Notes: generated by a model from the sequence alone, not told the origin. DNA of 64,000 bases from Salipiger thiooxidans (GCF_900102075.1 NZ_FNAV01000013.1:110777-174776); one strand, 5' to 3'; positions 9,585-20,378 are shown, counted from the stretch's first letter. Program-made: numbers and translations.

Positions 9585-10010
9585 GTGACCGAAGCCGCCC
9601 CGCATCCGCTGACCTCGCAAGACTGTCTGGTGGCGGTGATGATCGCCGTATCCGCCTCCGACCAGAACATCCGCACCGCGGAGCTGGTCAAGATCGAATC
9701 CTCCGTCAACCTGCTGCCGGTGTTCGCCGATTACGACATCGACCGGATCCGGGTGATGTCCGAGCTGGTGTTCGAACTCTTCGAACAGGAAGACGGGCTC
9801 GACGCGCTCTTCGGCCTGGTCCGCGCCAACCTGCCCGAACGGCTCTACGAGACCGCCTATGCGCTGGCCTGCGACGTGGCCGCCGCCGACGGCACCCTGC
9901 GCGAGGCCGAGCTGCGCCTGCTGGAAGAGATCCGCTACGAGCTCAATATTGACCGCCTGCACGCCGCCGCCATCGAGCGCGGCGCCCGGGCCCGACACCT
10001 GCGCGACTGA
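9585..10010 (+). CDS. TerB-like (tellurite-resistance-type) helical protein
   Basis: The 141-residue helical protein carries the TerB-type acidic signature: VAVMIAVSASDQNIRTAELVKIE at the start and CDVAAADGTLREAELRLLEEI near residue 100, with the D-x-x-(I/L)-x-x-x-E metal-type pattern twice. TerB-like proteins bind metals at the membrane and occur well outside tellurite resistance. No other ter gene is near. Divergent from the lysyl-tRNA synthetase gene. Confidence 0.82.
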   Translation: MTEAAPHPLTSQDCLVAVMIAVSASDQNIRTAELVKIESSVNLLPVFADYDIDRIRVMSELVFELFEQEDGLDALFGLVRANLPERLYETAYALACDVAAADGTLREAELRLLEEIRYELNIDRLHAAAIERGARARHLRD

Positions 10011-10062
10011 GCGCCCGGGACACCGGGTTCCGAGGTCTCCGGATTCCTGAGATTATGATGCA

Positions 10063-10087
10063 CTGAGGCCGCGCGAAGCGGCCTCAG
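10063..10087. terminator. Perfect 10-bp hairpin between convergent genes
   Basis: CTGAGGCCGC and its complement flank a GCGAA pentaloop, directly before the dacB stop codon and 53 bases after the TerB-like stop. It can serve both directions; no long T run follows. Confidence 0.6.
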
Positions 10088-10088
10088 C

Positions 10089-11588
10089 TCAGCTCGCCGA
10101 GAGCACCGCCCAGCGCTCGATGAGGCTCGACTGCAGTCCCTTGGCGCGGGCGTTCCAATACGACGCACCGTCCGGCTTCTCGCGTTGCGCAAGGGTCAGC
10201 TTGTCGCGCCGTTCGAGATCGCCGCAGAAGATCGCGAACACCAGCTCGGTGCCGTCGGGCAGATCCGCAAAGCCAGCGAGCCCGCTGACGAAATTGAGCG
10301 TGCCGGTCTTCGCGTGCACCTTGATCGGGTGATTCTTGACCATGCGGCGCTGCGCATCGCGCATCGGGAACTTCTTCAGCAGCGGCTTCAGCCCGAGCCT
10401 CCGGTTGACCTCGAGCAGGGCTCTCGCCATGTCGCGAGCGGCGATCCGGCTGTCGGCGCCGAGCCCGGAGTGATCGACCATCGCCACGTGGCTCAGGCCG
10501 AGATCCGTGCGCGCCCAGTTGCTCATCGTCTCGGCCGACTGCCGCAGCGACAGCGGCCGCCCGTCGCGCGCCGCGGTGGCCGCGAGGCCGACGCATTCGG
10601 CGGTGAGATTGGTCGAGTATTTCAGCATCTCGCGCAGCACGGTCTGCAACGGCGCGCTGTCATGGCGCGCGACGACCTCGCCCTCGGGCGCGGAGTCAAC
10701 GATCTGTGGCGCGGAAAGCTTGATGCCCTTGCCCGCGGCAATCGCCTGGAAGACCTCGCCCGCGTAGATCTCGGGTTTGCGCACCGGCAACCAGCGCGCG
10801 CCGCCATTGCCGAGCGCACCGCTCGCCACGGTCCATTCGTCGCGGCCGTCGGAATCAGCATAGGTGTAGACCGGCATGCTGCGGCTCACGACGCCCATGC
10901 TGGCCACGTGCACCGCGGGCCGCAACGAGGCGGACCGCGCATCCATGCTGATCTCGTAGCCGCTGCCGCCGCGTTTCCACTCGAAGTGCACGCGGTTGAA
11001 ATTGAGGTTCAGCCCCGAGACCGAGGGGCTGTAGCCAAGGTGCTCCGGCTGCTCCACGTCGATGGTCCGGGTGAAGGGCAGCGCGCTGCCGCAGACGAGG
11101 AACCGCCCCGTGACGTTGGTGACGCCGGCCTGCGCAAGCTGGCCGACCAGCTCCGCCAGCCCGTCGGTGTCGAGCGTCGGATCGCCGCCGCCGAGCAGCA
11201 CGAGGTCCCCCGCCACGACGCCATTGGTGATGCCGCCGGTGGCGAGAACCTGCGTCGTGAACAGGTGGGCCGGGCCGAGCGTGTCGAGCGCATAGGACGC
11301 AGTCAGCGCCTTGGCGACGCTGGCAGGCGGCATCCCGACCTCCGGATCGTGCTCGTCGATGACCGCGCCGGTGGCGAGGTTGAAGGCCGAGAACCCGACG
11401 ATGCCTTGCAGGCCAGAGGCCGAGATCAGCTCCTCGGGAGTCTTCAGATTGCGGAGCCGCAGGTCCTCGCCGCGGCCGACCGGGCGGAGCGAGGTGAGCG
11501 GCGCTTCGGCCCTCGCGGACGTGGCTGCGAATGCCCCGGCTGCAAGGGCCGTGCTCAGGAATCCGCGCCTGGAAAGTCGTTGCGTCAT
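10089..11588 (-). CDS. dacB: D-alanyl-D-alanine carboxypeptidase/endopeptidase (PBP4, S13)
   Basis: The periplasmic enzyme trims or opens peptidoglycan cross-links. All three active-site motifs of the S13 family are visible: S90-x-x-K93 in PPASVAKA, STN in KYSTNLTAECVG, and KTG in HAKTGTLNF. The N terminus has a twin-arginine-like SRRGFL followed by an alanine-rich hydrophobic stretch, suggesting Tat export. The length of 499 aa is normal. The gene reads toward the TerB-like gene and has nadD upstream on the same strand, 58 bases away. Confidence 0.93.
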   Translation of the reverse strand: MTQRLSRRGFLSTALAAGAFAATSARAEAPLTSLRPVGRGEDLRLRNLKTPEELISASGLQGIVGFSAFNLATGAVIDEHDPEVGMPPASVAKALTASYALDTLGPAHLFTTQVLATGGITNGVVAGDLVLLGGGDPTLDTDGLAELVGQLAQAGVTNVTGRFLVCGSALPFTRTIDVEQPEHLGYSPSVSGLNLNFNRVHFEWKRGGSGYEISMDARSASLRPAVHVASMGVVSRSMPVYTYADSDGRDEWTVASGALGNGGARWLPVRKPEIYAGEVFQAIAAGKGIKLSAPQIVDSAPEGEVVARHDSAPLQTVLREMLKYSTNLTAECVGLAATAARDGRPLSLRQSAETMSNWARTDLGLSHVAMVDHSGLGADSRIAARDMARALLEVNRRLGLKPLLKKFPMRDAQRRMVKNHPIKVHAKTGTLNFVSGLAGFADLPDGTELVFAIFCGDLERRDKLTLAQREKPDGASYWNARAKGLQSSLIERWAVLSAS

Positions 11589-11646
11589 GGCGTCGATCTA
11601 ACCCGAGCACACCGGCGCGGACAAGCGGGGCCGCTGCGCGCCATGT

Positions 11647-12261
11647 TCACTTTTTCTCCTGCTTCGCGCGACGAAGCTCGGTCGAGCTCAGGTCGACCAT
11701 CGGCACGTTCACGAAGCACCACGCGGGCGGCGGCGTCAGCGCAAGCCGTGACGCCTCGCGTTCCGGCAGACGTGCGTGGGCGTAGACATCCGCGGCCATC
11801 GAGCCCTGCGCCGCCATGCGGCTGCCAGGCCGCGCCAGCACGCCCACCGGCATCCGTTCCATGATCTGGCGCCAGTCTTCCCAGCGGTGCAGCTGCGCGA
11901 GGTTGTCGGCCCCCATGAGCCAGGTGAAACGGACGCCCGGGAAGGCCTGCTGCAGCAGCTCGAGAGTGCGGGCGGTGTGCCGCGTCCCGGCCAGCCGTTC
12001 GAAATCGCTGATGAGGACGCGGGGGTGCTGCATGATCGCCCGGCAGGCCGCCATGCGATCCTCGAGCGGTGCGGGGCCATGGGCCTTGAGCGGGTTGCCC
12101 GGGCTCACCAGCCAGATCACCCGGTCGAGCCGGAAACGCCGCAGTGCCTCGAGCGTGATGTGCACGTGTCCCTGATGGGGCGGATCGAAGGATCCCCCCA
12201 GCAAGCCAACCTTCTGCCCCCGCGCCAGCCGGAACCCGGCGGCATGCGCATCCCAGAGCAT
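11647..12261 (-). CDS. nadD: Nicotinate-nucleotide adenylyltransferase
   Basis: The cytosolic enzyme transfers AMP from ATP to nicotinate mononucleotide in NAD synthesis. The motif [14 protein letters not shown] (residues 22-35) is the adenylyltransferase (T/H)xGH nucleotide site, and SSTELRR near the C terminus is the second nucleotide motif of this family (usual form SST.IR). The start at 12261 is preferred because GGAAGGGG lies just upstream; a TTG 30 bases earlier lacks support. It is 204 aa, normal length. The usual partner rsfS is not adjacent here. Confidence 0.93.
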   Translation of the reverse strand: MLWDAHAAGFRLARGQKVGLLGGSFDPPHQGHVHITLEALRRFRLDRVIWLVSPGNPLKAHGPAPLEDRMAACRAIMQHPRVLISDFERLAGTRHTARTLELLQQAFPGVRFTWLMGADNLAQLHRWEDWRQIMERMPVGVLARPGSRMAAQGSMAADVYAHARLPEREASRLALTPPPAWCFVNVPMVDLSSTELRRAKQEKK

Positions 12262-12417
12262 TGCGCCCCTTCCCGTTCGAACGGAAGCCAAAAGACACCG
12301 GAATGCGCCCCGGTTTCAATAGGTAAAGACCGATCACGCCACTGCCCCCGCCCGGGCATCGCACGGCACAGGACTGGCGCCCGAACGTCGCCGCCAGGCC
12401 CGATGGCAACGGTGCGC

Positions 12418-14829
12418 TCAGAAATCCTCCCAAACCGCATCGGCCTTTCCACCCGCTGCCACGCGCCGAGGAGCGGGCGCCGGCTCGGCGTGCTCGTGCG
12501 CCTCTCCGGGTGCCATGTCCCAGCCACTGCCCGAGGATGCGGCCCCGAAGGCCTGTGGCGCGGGCAGTGGTTGCACCTCGCCAGAGTCGAAGCGCGCGAC
12601 AAGGCTGCGCAACCCGGAGGCCTTCTGCAGCAAGGCCCGCCCGGCGGTAGCACTGTCGCCGACCATCGCGGCGTTCTGCTGGGTCACCTCGTCGAGCACC
12701 GAGAAGCCGGAGTTGATCTCGGCAAGGCCGGTGGCCTGATCAGACGCGCCCGTCGCGATATCCTTGATCTGGCCCGAGATGTCGGTGACCTCGGTCAGGA
12801 TCGTCTCCATCGACTGGCCAAGCTCGGAGACAAGCGTCACCCCCTTGCTCACGTTGTCATTTGAGGTGCGGATCAGATCCCGGATCTCGGCCGCGCTGTC
12901 GGCCGAGCGCTGTGCCAGCGCGCGCACCTCGGAGGCCACGACGGCGAAGCCGCGCCCGACCTCGCCGGCGCGCGCGGCCTCGACCCCGGCATTCAGCGCC
13001 AGAAGGTTGGTCTGGAAGGCGATGTCCTCCATGACCCGGATGATCTGCCCGATCTGCTTGGAGGAATCCTCGAGGTTCGACATCGCGAGGATCGCGTCGC
13101 CGCGCACCCGCTCGCCACGCTCGGCCTCGGCGCGGGCCGAGTTGATCGCGGTGGCGATGGTGTTCGCGCCCTCGGAGGTGAACCTCACGTTGTTGGTGAT
13201 CTCTTCCATCGCGGCGGCGGTCTCTTCCAGCGTGGCCGACTGGTTCTCGGTCCGCTGAGAGAGCTGGTCGATATTATCGCTGAGGCCGCTCACGTCGGCG
13301 TCGATGCTCTGGGCGCTCTCGCCCAGCTCCTGCACCACATCCATGAGCGAATCGACGGTGGCGTTGAAATCGCGGCGGAGCCCCTCGTAGTCGTCGCCGA
13401 GCGGCTCCTCGATGCGGCAGACCAGCCAGCCTGCCGCCAGATCGGCAAGGGCACCGCTCAACCGCTCCACCACCTCGCGCTGACGCCCCTGCGCCTTTTC
13501 CTGGGCCGCGGACGCCTCGCGCCCCTTGGCCAGATCACCCTTGAGCCGTTCCAGCGCCCGCGCGATGTCCCCAAGTTCGTCGCCGGTCTTGGTCTCGTTC
13601 ACGATGGTCTCGAAATCGCCCTCGGACATCATGCCGACACTGTCGGCGAGCCGCGAGATCCGCTTGGTGAGCAGGCGCGCGACAGAGACCGACAGGCCCG
13701 CCACCAGCGCGATGATCACCACCAGCGTCCCCAGCGTGACCATCAGCAGATGGCGTTCCGCCGCCGTCGCCTCGGCCATGTCCTGTTCGACCACGATTCC
13801 CCAGCCGGTGCCTGCGAAGCGCCCGAAGGTGGTGACGGCGACCACGGGCCGGCCCCCGAGCCCGGGCACGTTCAGGAACGTCTCGGACCGCTCATCGCGC
13901 GCGGCGCGGATCTGCGGCAGCTCGGGCATCTGGTCGAGCACGGCATAGTCCTGCCCCGCGGACACCGGGCTCAGGGCGCGGCCCTGATGGTCCACCGCAT
14001 AGGCGATGCCGGTGTCGCCCAGAAGCTCGGACTCGGCCAGCGCCCGCGCGATCTGCTCCGTGGGGATCTGCAGCGCCACGACGCCGATCCGTTGCCCCTC
14101 ACGATCGAAAACCGGGGTGGCGGCGAACTTCGCGGCGGCGCCTGCACTTGGGGCGTAGCTGTCGAAATCGGTGAAGACCACCTCGTCCGGCCCGGCCACG
14201 GAGGCATCGCGGAAGGCTGTCGCGAGCCCGGTCTCGGCATAGGGGCCATCGAGCATGTTGGTGGCGAAATCCAGCTCCTTGAAGACGCTGTAGATGACGT
14301 TGCCCTTGAGGTCGAAGAGGAACAGGTCGTAGTAGCCCCGCTGGCGTTGGAAGTTGCGGAGCCCCTCGTGGTAGGTGCCGTGGATCTGCGACCAGGCCGA
14401 GCCGTCGTCGGCCTGCACCAGATCGTCCTTCTGCCCCGTCGGATGGGGGTTCGCGTCGATGTAGGCCTCGCGCAGGCGGGCGCCCACGTCGCCCTGTATC
14501 AGCCCCCAGTTCCGGTCGAAGAGAGGCAGCGCAGTGCGGATGTCCCTGCTTCCCGCCAGATCGCGAAGATCCGTCTCCGTGTGGGCAAGCCATCTCTGAA
14601 GCTCGGCCTTGCGATCCACGAGGAGGTTGCGGAAGGCCAGTTCGCGTTGGTGCCCGAGCTCACGACGGGCGTCGTAGTAGCCAATTCCCACCACCAGCAG
14701 CATCAGCAGGATCGACGGTACGCCGATCATGATCGGCATCTTCCACTTCAGCTTGAGACGTCTCCAGCGATTGCTGCGATACTTGCGTTTGGGCGTGGAC
14801 ACGTCGGGCTCCGTCAGGTTCCGGGACAT
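12418..14829 (-). CDS. Methyl-accepting chemotaxis protein with periplasmic sensor
   Basis: The start at 14829 ([10 protein letters not shown]) gives 803 aa; longer in-frame extensions reach upstream non-coding DNA. A basic stretch leads into a first membrane helix (about 32-52), then a periplasmic dCache-like sensor of about 300 residues, a second helix ([16 protein letters not shown]), a HAMP domain ([14 protein letters not shown]), and the cytoplasmic signalling hairpin with the conserved tip [22 protein letters not shown]. The protein ends VWEDF, resembling the NWETF pentapeptide that tethers CheR and CheB. No che genes are adjacent. Ligand unknown. Confidence 0.93.
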   Translation of the reverse strand: MSRNLTEPDVSTPKRKYRSNRWRRLKLKWKMPIMIGVPSILLMLLVVGIGYYDARRELGHQRELAFRNLLVDRKAELQRWLAHTETDLRDLAGSRDIRTALPLFDRNWGLIQGDVGARLREAYIDANPHPTGQKDDLVQADDGSAWSQIHGTYHEGLRNFQRQRGYYDLFLFDLKGNVIYSVFKELDFATNMLDGPYAETGLATAFRDASVAGPDEVVFTDFDSYAPSAGAAAKFAATPVFDREGQRIGVVALQIPTEQIARALAESELLGDTGIAYAVDHQGRALSPVSAGQDYAVLDQMPELPQIRAARDERSETFLNVPGLGGRPVVAVTTFGRFAGTGWGIVVEQDMAEATAAERHLLMVTLGTLVVIIALVAGLSVSVARLLTKRISRLADSVGMMSEGDFETIVNETKTGDELGDIARALERLKGDLAKGREASAAQEKAQGRQREVVERLSGALADLAAGWLVCRIEEPLGDDYEGLRRDFNATVDSLMDVVQELGESAQSIDADVSGLSDNIDQLSQRTENQSATLEETAAAMEEITNNVRFTSEGANTIATAINSARAEAERGERVRGDAILAMSNLEDSSKQIGQIIRVMEDIAFQTNLLALNAGVEAARAGEVGRGFAVVASEVRALAQRSADSAAEIRDLIRTSNDNVSKGVTLVSELGQSMETILTEVTDISGQIKDIATGASDQATGLAEINSGFSVLDEVTQQNAAMVGDSATAGRALLQKASGLRSLVARFDSGEVQPLPAPQAFGAASSGSGWDMAPGEAHEHAEPAPAPRRVAAGGKADAVWEDF

Positions 14830-15026
14830 TGCGTCAAAGATCGGCCAGAGGCGGCGCGTACCCCTTCGAGCGGGCCCCGCGTTGCAAGCACATGGCCCCC
14901 AAACCCTTACGATCCGATTAAGTCGCGAATTCCCGGCATCGCGGCGCGGAAAAGGACGCGTTCCGGACCTTTGCATTCCCCGCGCGCGATGCGATACAGG
15001 CGCCCGACCAGTCACCGGAGGACCGC

Positions 15027-16682
<1,656 letters not shown>

Positions 16683-16692
16683 CGGCGGCACT

Positions 16693-16726
16693 CCGGTTGC
16701 CGGGCGGCGCTCCGCCCGGCAACCGG
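16693..16726. terminator. Perfect 15-bp GC hairpin after ettA
   Basis: A 15-bp perfect stem with a CGCT loop starts 11 bases after the ettA stop. There is no T run, so it may act as an mRNA 3' end stabiliser or a Rho-assisted stop. A similar 15-bp hairpin lies at 30546-30579. Confidence 0.55.
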
Positions 16727-16756
16727 AACGGGAATCCGACTGGTGGAATTCCCAAC

Positions 16757-16785
16757 CTGACAAGTGCGACGTTTTGGCGCATACT
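16757..16785 (+). promoter_or_regulatory. Sigma-70-type promoter for a tiny gene
   Basis: CTGACA (16757-16762) and CATACT (16780-16785) are separated by exactly 17 bases and lie 37 bases before the start of the 35-codon ORF at 16823. Confidence 0.5.
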
Positions 16786-16822
16786 CGACCACATTGAACC
16801 AAATGTGTTTCGAGGAACGATC

Positions 16823-16930
16823 ATGAAACCGCGCATTAGAATCAAACGTATTCCCGAGAAGCGCCCTGTGCCCCCGATCTGGAAGGAGCCTGCTCCGACC
16901 ACGATCTTTTCCGATTGGGCAATGATCTGA
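16823..16930 (+). CDS. Tiny basic/proline-rich protein, 35 aa
   Basis: The ORF starts MKPRIRIKRIPEKR, has GAGGAA 5-10 bases before its ATG, a promoter-like pair upstream and a strong terminator 29 bases after its stop. The product is basic at the N terminus and ends IFSDWAMI. I recognise no family. The complete, isolated transcription unit is why I call it a gene; it could instead be a small regulatory RNA that happens to hold an ORF. Confidence 0.55.
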   Translation: MKPRIRIKRIPEKRPVPPIWKEPAPTTIFSDWAMI

Positions 16931-16958
16931 AGGGACGATGATGATGAGAAACGATTGA

Positions 16959-16995
16959 CCGCCGCCGGTATCCCTACCGGCGGCGGTTTGCGTTT
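16959..16995 (+). terminator. Rho-independent terminator
   Basis: A perfect 12-bp stem CCGCCGCCGGTA with TCCC loop (16959-16986) is followed by TTTGCGTTT. It ends the tiny transcription unit at 16823. Confidence 0.75.
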
Positions 16996-17075
16996 CTCGA
17001 CTCGGCTTTGCCGATCATTGCGAGATCCGGAGAGTCCGACAGATCAATTCCGCCAGACCAACCCCGGCGTCCGGC

Positions 17076-17267
17076 TCAGATGGCCTTGCGGATTGCCCGC
17101 GCCGCCTTGGACGCCAGTTGCGTCTCAAGGCTCCGGCCGCGCTTGAGCGGGCGGTGCCGGATCGGACGGTTGCGCATCGGGCGGGTGGTGCCGTAGCCCG
17201 TCGTGCCGGCGGTCTTGCTGCGTGCGTAGGCCGAAAAGGCTTTCTTCGCGATAGACTTGATCGACAT
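17076..17267 (-). CDS. Small basic protein, 63 aa
   Basis: The start MSIKSIAKKAF at 17267 has AAGGAG 7 bases before it. The frame continues open upstream to 17876, but that part is the shadow of the lipoprotein gene at 17381-17935. The product is strongly basic (segment RNRPIRHRPLKRGRS) with no membrane segment. Function unknown; nucleic-acid binding would fit its charge but is a guess. Confidence 0.65.
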   Translation of the reverse strand: MSIKSIAKKAFSAYARSKTAGTTGYGTTRPMRNRPIRHRPLKRGRSLETQLASKAARAIRKAI

Positions 17268-17380
17268 TGGAGGTCTCCTTTCCTGCGATCCGTTGCGGTG
17301 TCGGGGAAAGAACACCCATGCCACCAAACCTGTTCCGACGGCGCCGCCGGTCGGCGACGCCTTGCCGGTCCGGCCCGGAC

Positions 17381-17935
17381 CTACTGTACCCGCGTCTGTG
17401 CCAGCGGAGCGCCATCCAGCGTCCGGCCGGTGCGCCGCTCGTAGCCGTTCCGGCTGTTCTGGCTGAAGGCGATGGCACAGACCGCACCGATGCCGATGGC
17501 GGCGGGCGGCACGCCCCCGGCCAGCAGCGCGATGTTGTTGCACGCCGCGAACATGCCCGCCGTCTCGACCGTCCAGTTGGCCCGCGCGGGCTTCGTCCCG
17601 ATAGAGACCAGCGCCTTCTTGGCGGCGTATTTCACCGGGATGAGCATCAGCGGCGCCCCGCCCCCGGCCCAGGACACCAGCGGATTGGCCTCGGTGAAGC
17701 CCGACGCGATCCCCGCCGCGGTGCTGCCGACATCCCCGATGTCCGCCGGCCCAAGGCGCACACGGTCGAGCGGATCCTGGCTGCGGGTGCTCGCGAGCGG
17801 CGTCTGGACGGCGCGCGTCACCTCGGCCACCGCGGCCGGATCGGGGGCGGACCGGCTGCGTGGGGCCTGCGCGCACGCGGTCAGTCCGAGGACCGCCACG
17901 AGGGCGGCGGCAGTTGCAGTTCTGGCTGCTGGCAT
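17381..17935 (-). CDS. Lipoprotein, 184 aa, unknown function
   Basis: A lipoprotein signal peptide is clear: hydrophobic AALVAVLGLTAC with lipobox LTAC, cysteine about residue 21. The remainder has a glycine/alanine-rich region with two hydrophobic stretches (PLMLIPVKYAAKKAL and AACNNIALLAGGVPPAAIGIGAVCAIAF), so it may be embedded in or pressed against the membrane. No known domain. The small basic gene at 17076 lies downstream on the same strand. Confidence 0.75.
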   Translation of the reverse strand: MPAARTATAAALVAVLGLTACAQAPRSRSAPDPAAVAEVTRAVQTPLASTRSQDPLDRVRLGPADIGDVGSTAAGIASGFTEANPLVSWAGGGAPLMLIPVKYAAKKALVSIGTKPARANWTVETAGMFAACNNIALLAGGVPPAAIGIGAVCAIAFSQNSRNGYERRTGRTLDGAPLAQTRVQ

Positions 17936-18057
17936 TCGAATACCTCCATGAAACGGGACATCACCCGGCTCATGGATGGGACGGCGGTGCTTAAGACGCG
18001 GATAACGCGGCGCCTGCCGACGGGCGCTTTGTCGTCAGCAACCCCAGAATTTACTTC

Positions 18058-18095
18058 AAATTTTACGCAACACTGGAAATTTTACGCAGCACTGG
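18058..18095. repeat. Tandem 19-bp duplication
   Basis: AAATTTTACGCARCACTGG occurs twice head to tail (18058-18076 and 18077-18095) with one mismatch. The second copy runs into the 3' end of the membrane protein gene at 18082. Confidence 0.7.
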
Positions 18096-18579
18096 CGCCA
18101 TGGATGAAGGCCAGCCCCCCGACCCACATACCGAGACCGAAGACCGTGTGCGCCACCAGCCCGAGCCCCCGCGCCCGCCACGGCGTCGCGCTCTTCGACT
18201 GGGCGATGCCCAGCCCCATGCCCGGATGCAGAAGGAACCACCCGGCGCCGACGGTCACCAGCGCGAAGACCCAGAGCGGCAGGAAGCTCGGCGCCGCCAG
18301 CCAGTCGCGCCCGGCGAGCAGGACCCAGATCAGCCCGTAGGCCACGCCCACTGCGTAGTGGAACGCCCAGCCGATCGCTGCCTCGCTCGGCACCCCGGGC
18401 ACGCCGGCGATGGCGTCATGGAACACCCGCCCGCTGCGCAGCGTCGCGACCCAGCGCCCGACGAAGGCCCAGTTCGGACGGCCGATCCCGCAGAGCCGCT
18501 CGAGCAGAAGCCCCCAGAGGTCCATGGCCACAGTCCCGGCAAGCCCCATGACCACCCCTGCCACCACCAGTTCGCCCAT
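18082..18579 (-). CDS. DUF2938 membrane protein
   Basis: The 165-residue protein has about four membrane helices and the DUF2938 opening VVMGLAGTVAMDLWGLLLER, followed by the family GRW and HD-containing stretch (FVGRWVATLRSGRVFHD) and a conserved LHPGMGLGIAQSKS before the last helices. Function of the family is unknown; it is an inner-membrane protein. It is alone on its strand here. Confidence 0.85.
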   Translation of the reverse strand: MGELVVAGVVMGLAGTVAMDLWGLLLERLCGIGRPNWAFVGRWVATLRSGRVFHDAIAGVPGVPSEAAIGWAFHYAVGVAYGLIWVLLAGRDWLAAPSFLPLWVFALVTVGAGWFLLHPGMGLGIAQSKSATPWRARGLGLVAHTVFGLGMWVGGLAFIHGASAA

Positions 18580-18921
18580 CGCGGGAATTCCTTGTCACTG
18601 TCTCTGCCGCGCCCGGAAGGATGCGCGGGCATCTCTGGGGTCCGCAAGCCCGTCCCGGTCGAGGCACCGAAACCGCCGCCCAAACCCCGGACCGAGGCGC
18701 AAAAACCACACAGTATCAAGTGCCGTTGCGGCGTTCCATGCCACCTTGCCGGGATTTTCCTTGCCGGAATCATGTCCTTCTGGCATACGAGTTCGCGCTG
18801 ACGTTACCACTATCGACCCACCTGTCTCCGTCACCGGCAACAGCGCTACCGATACTGCACTGACGATACGCCGGGCTGTCGCACTCTCGCGGACAGCATG
18901 AAACAGGAAAGGGTTCTACCC
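18580..18921. other. 342-base gene-free stretch upstream of the cold-shock gene
   Basis: It separates the divergent DUF2938 and csp genes. The last 120 bases probably hold the csp promoter and 5' leader, as cold-shock mRNAs often have long leaders, but I find no convincing -35/-10 pair or hairpin. Open frames here look like shadows. Confidence 0.5.
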
Positions 18922-19128
18922 ATGGCAACTGGCACCGTGAAATGGTTCAACACCACCAAAGGCTACGGCTTCATCGCTCCTGAAGGTGGCTCGAAGGACG
19001 TCTTCGTGCACATCTCCGCAGTCGAGCGTTCGGGTCTGACCGAACTCAAGGACAACCAGAAAGTGTCCTACGAGCTGCAGTCCGGCCGTGACGGCCGTGA
19101 GAGCGCGATCAACCTCGAGCTGCTCTGA
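18922..19128 (+). CDS. CspA-family cold-shock protein
   Basis: The 68-residue protein is a single cold-shock domain (OB fold) that binds single-stranded RNA/DNA. RNP1 KGYGFI and RNP2 VFVHIS are intact. The start MATGTVKWFN at 18922 has an AGGAAAGGG site; an in-frame start 24 bases earlier would add a non-family extension. A strong terminator follows, so the gene is monocistronic. Which Csp paralogue, and whether cold-induced, cannot be told. Confidence 0.95.
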   Translation: MATGTVKWFNTTKGYGFIAPEGGSKDVFVHISAVERSGLTELKDNQKVSYELQSGRDGRESAINLELL

Positions 19129-19156
19129 TCCGTACCGGATCCATTGAAGAATTCTT

Positions 19157-19186
19157 AAAGGCGCGCGGCCACGGCGCGCCTTTTTT
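19157..19186 (+). terminator. Rho-independent terminator of the cold-shock gene
   Basis: A perfect 10-bp stem AAAGGCGCGC (19157-19166 with 19174-19183), 7-base loop, and six Ts at the 3' side. Confidence 0.92.
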
Positions 19187-19249
19187 CATTGCGTTACTTT
19201 CATGGCCAGACGTTCATGGCCGACAGGCTGATGCGCGGCCCCGGCGGCC

Positions 19250-19855
19250 TCAGCCGAAGAGCCGCCAGCCGGCCATCCAGCGGGTCAGCGTGGTGACGAA
19301 GCAGGCCACGGCGAAGACCACCGCCAGCACCGGGAAGCAGCCCGGCACGAGGCACATGAGCACGAAAAGCAGAATGGTCTCGGCCCCTTCGGTCAGCCCG
19401 CCAAGGTAGTAGATGCCCTTGGTCGGGTAGTCTTCGGCCCGGATGCCCCGGCGCTCGGCGATCACCGAGAAGGCGAGAAACGAGGCCCCCGTGCCCACGA
19501 AGCTTGTCACCAGCAGCAGTGCCGGCAGGGCGTTCGCCGCCGGATCCGCCAGCGCAAAGCCCAGCGGAAACAGCGCGTAGAACAGGAAATCCAGCGCGAT
19601 GTCGAGGAAGGCGCCGCGATCCGTCGGCCCCGAAAGCCGCGCGACCTCGCCGTCGAGTCCGTCCGCCAGCCGGTTGGCAAGCAGCCCCGCCAGCGCCAGC
19701 CAGAACAGCCCGAACGAGGCGGCAACAACGGCCAGCAGCCCCAGTACGAAGCCCGTCAGCGTGATCCAGTCGGCCCGAATCCCTGCGCCGTGCAAACCCC
19801 GCGCCGGGCCGTGCAGCAAGCGGCGCTGCAGCGGCAGAAGTCTTGCGTCGAACAT
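19250..19855 (-). CDS. CDP-alcohol phosphatidyltransferase family membrane protein
   Basis: The start at 19855 (MFDARLLPLQRR) has GAGGGAGG upstream; the frame stays open further but that is the shadow of the ModE-like gene. The 201 aa contain the CDP-alcohol phosphotransferase signature DGLDGEVAR followed by FLDIALD, within five to six membrane helices. Such enzymes join a CDP-activated alcohol to a second alcohol to make phospholipids. The substrate pair is not readable; the sequence is not the obvious PgsA or PssA. Confidence 0.85.
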   Translation of the reverse strand: MFDARLLPLQRRLLHGPARGLHGAGIRADWITLTGFVLGLLAVVAASFGLFWLALAGLLANRLADGLDGEVARLSGPTDRGAFLDIALDFLFYALFPLGFALADPAANALPALLLVTSFVGTGASFLAFSVIAERRGIRAEDYPTKGIYYLGGLTEGAETILLFVLMCLVPGCFPVLAVVFAVACFVTTLTRWMAGWRLFG

Positions 19856-19928
19856 GCGCCCTCCCTCGCTGGGCCGACTGAACCGCGTTGCGCTTGCATG
19901 CGCAAGCGCGATCCCGGACAGTTGATCC

Positions 19929-20312
19929 ATGAGCGACCTGATGCCCTCTCCCGAGTCCGACACCCGCCTGCGCATGCGCATCCTCTTCGGCGACAGCGCC
20001 ATGCTGGGCCCCGGCAAGGCCGACCTGCTCGAGCTGATCCGCGACACTGGCTCCATTGCCGCCGCGGGCCGCGCCATGTCGATGAGCTACAAGCGGGCCT
20101 GGAGCCTCGTCGAGGAGATGAATGCCGCCTTCCGCGCGCCCCTCGTGGCCCGCAGCCGTGGCGGCACCAAGGGCGGCGGTGCCCTGCTGACCGAGACGGG
20201 CGAGGCCGTGTTGAGCCACTACCGCAACGCCGAGGCCGCCGCCGCCCGCGCCGCCGCCGAGGACATTGCAGCACTAAGGGCCATGCTCTCCGATATTCCC
20301 GGCGGGAAATAA
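19929..20312 (+). CDS. modE: ModE-like single-domain regulator (LysR-type winged helix)
   Basis: The 127-residue protein is the N-terminal DNA-binding half of ModE: FGDSAMLGPGKADLLELIRDTGSIAAAGRAMSMSY is the conserved winged-helix start and YKRAWSLVEEMN the recognition helix. It lacks the C-terminal Mop/TOBE molybdate-binding domains, so how it senses molybdate is unclear. The downstream operator and modABC make a molybdate-uptake role very likely. Transcribed toward modA, 66 bases apart. Confidence 0.85.
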   Translation: MSDLMPSPESDTRLRMRILFGDSAMLGPGKADLLELIRDTGSIAAAGRAMSMSYKRAWSLVEEMNAAFRAPLVARSRGGTKGGGALLTETGEAVLSHYRNAEAAAARAAAEDIAALRAMLSDIPGGK

Positions 20313-20339
20313 CGCTTGCAAGCCGGGGCGATCCGAGTC

Positions 20340-20361
20340 GATATGTTTCAAGAAACATATC
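20340..20361. promoter_or_regulatory. Palindromic ModE-type operator before modA
   Basis: A perfect 10-bp inverted repeat, GATATGTTTC, with an AA spacer lies 17 bases before the modA start. Its shape resembles Mo-boxes bound by ModE; binding so close to the start fits repression when molybdate is plentiful. The assignment is inference. Confidence 0.7.
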
Positions 20362-20378
20362 ACTCCGGAGCTTCCCCC

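Noticed and set aside
17268..17876. Long open frame continuous with the small basic gene at 17076
   Set aside because: It is the +1 shadow of the lipoprotein gene at 17381-17935, which has a clear lipobox, and a strong ribosome site marks the short gene's own start at 17267.
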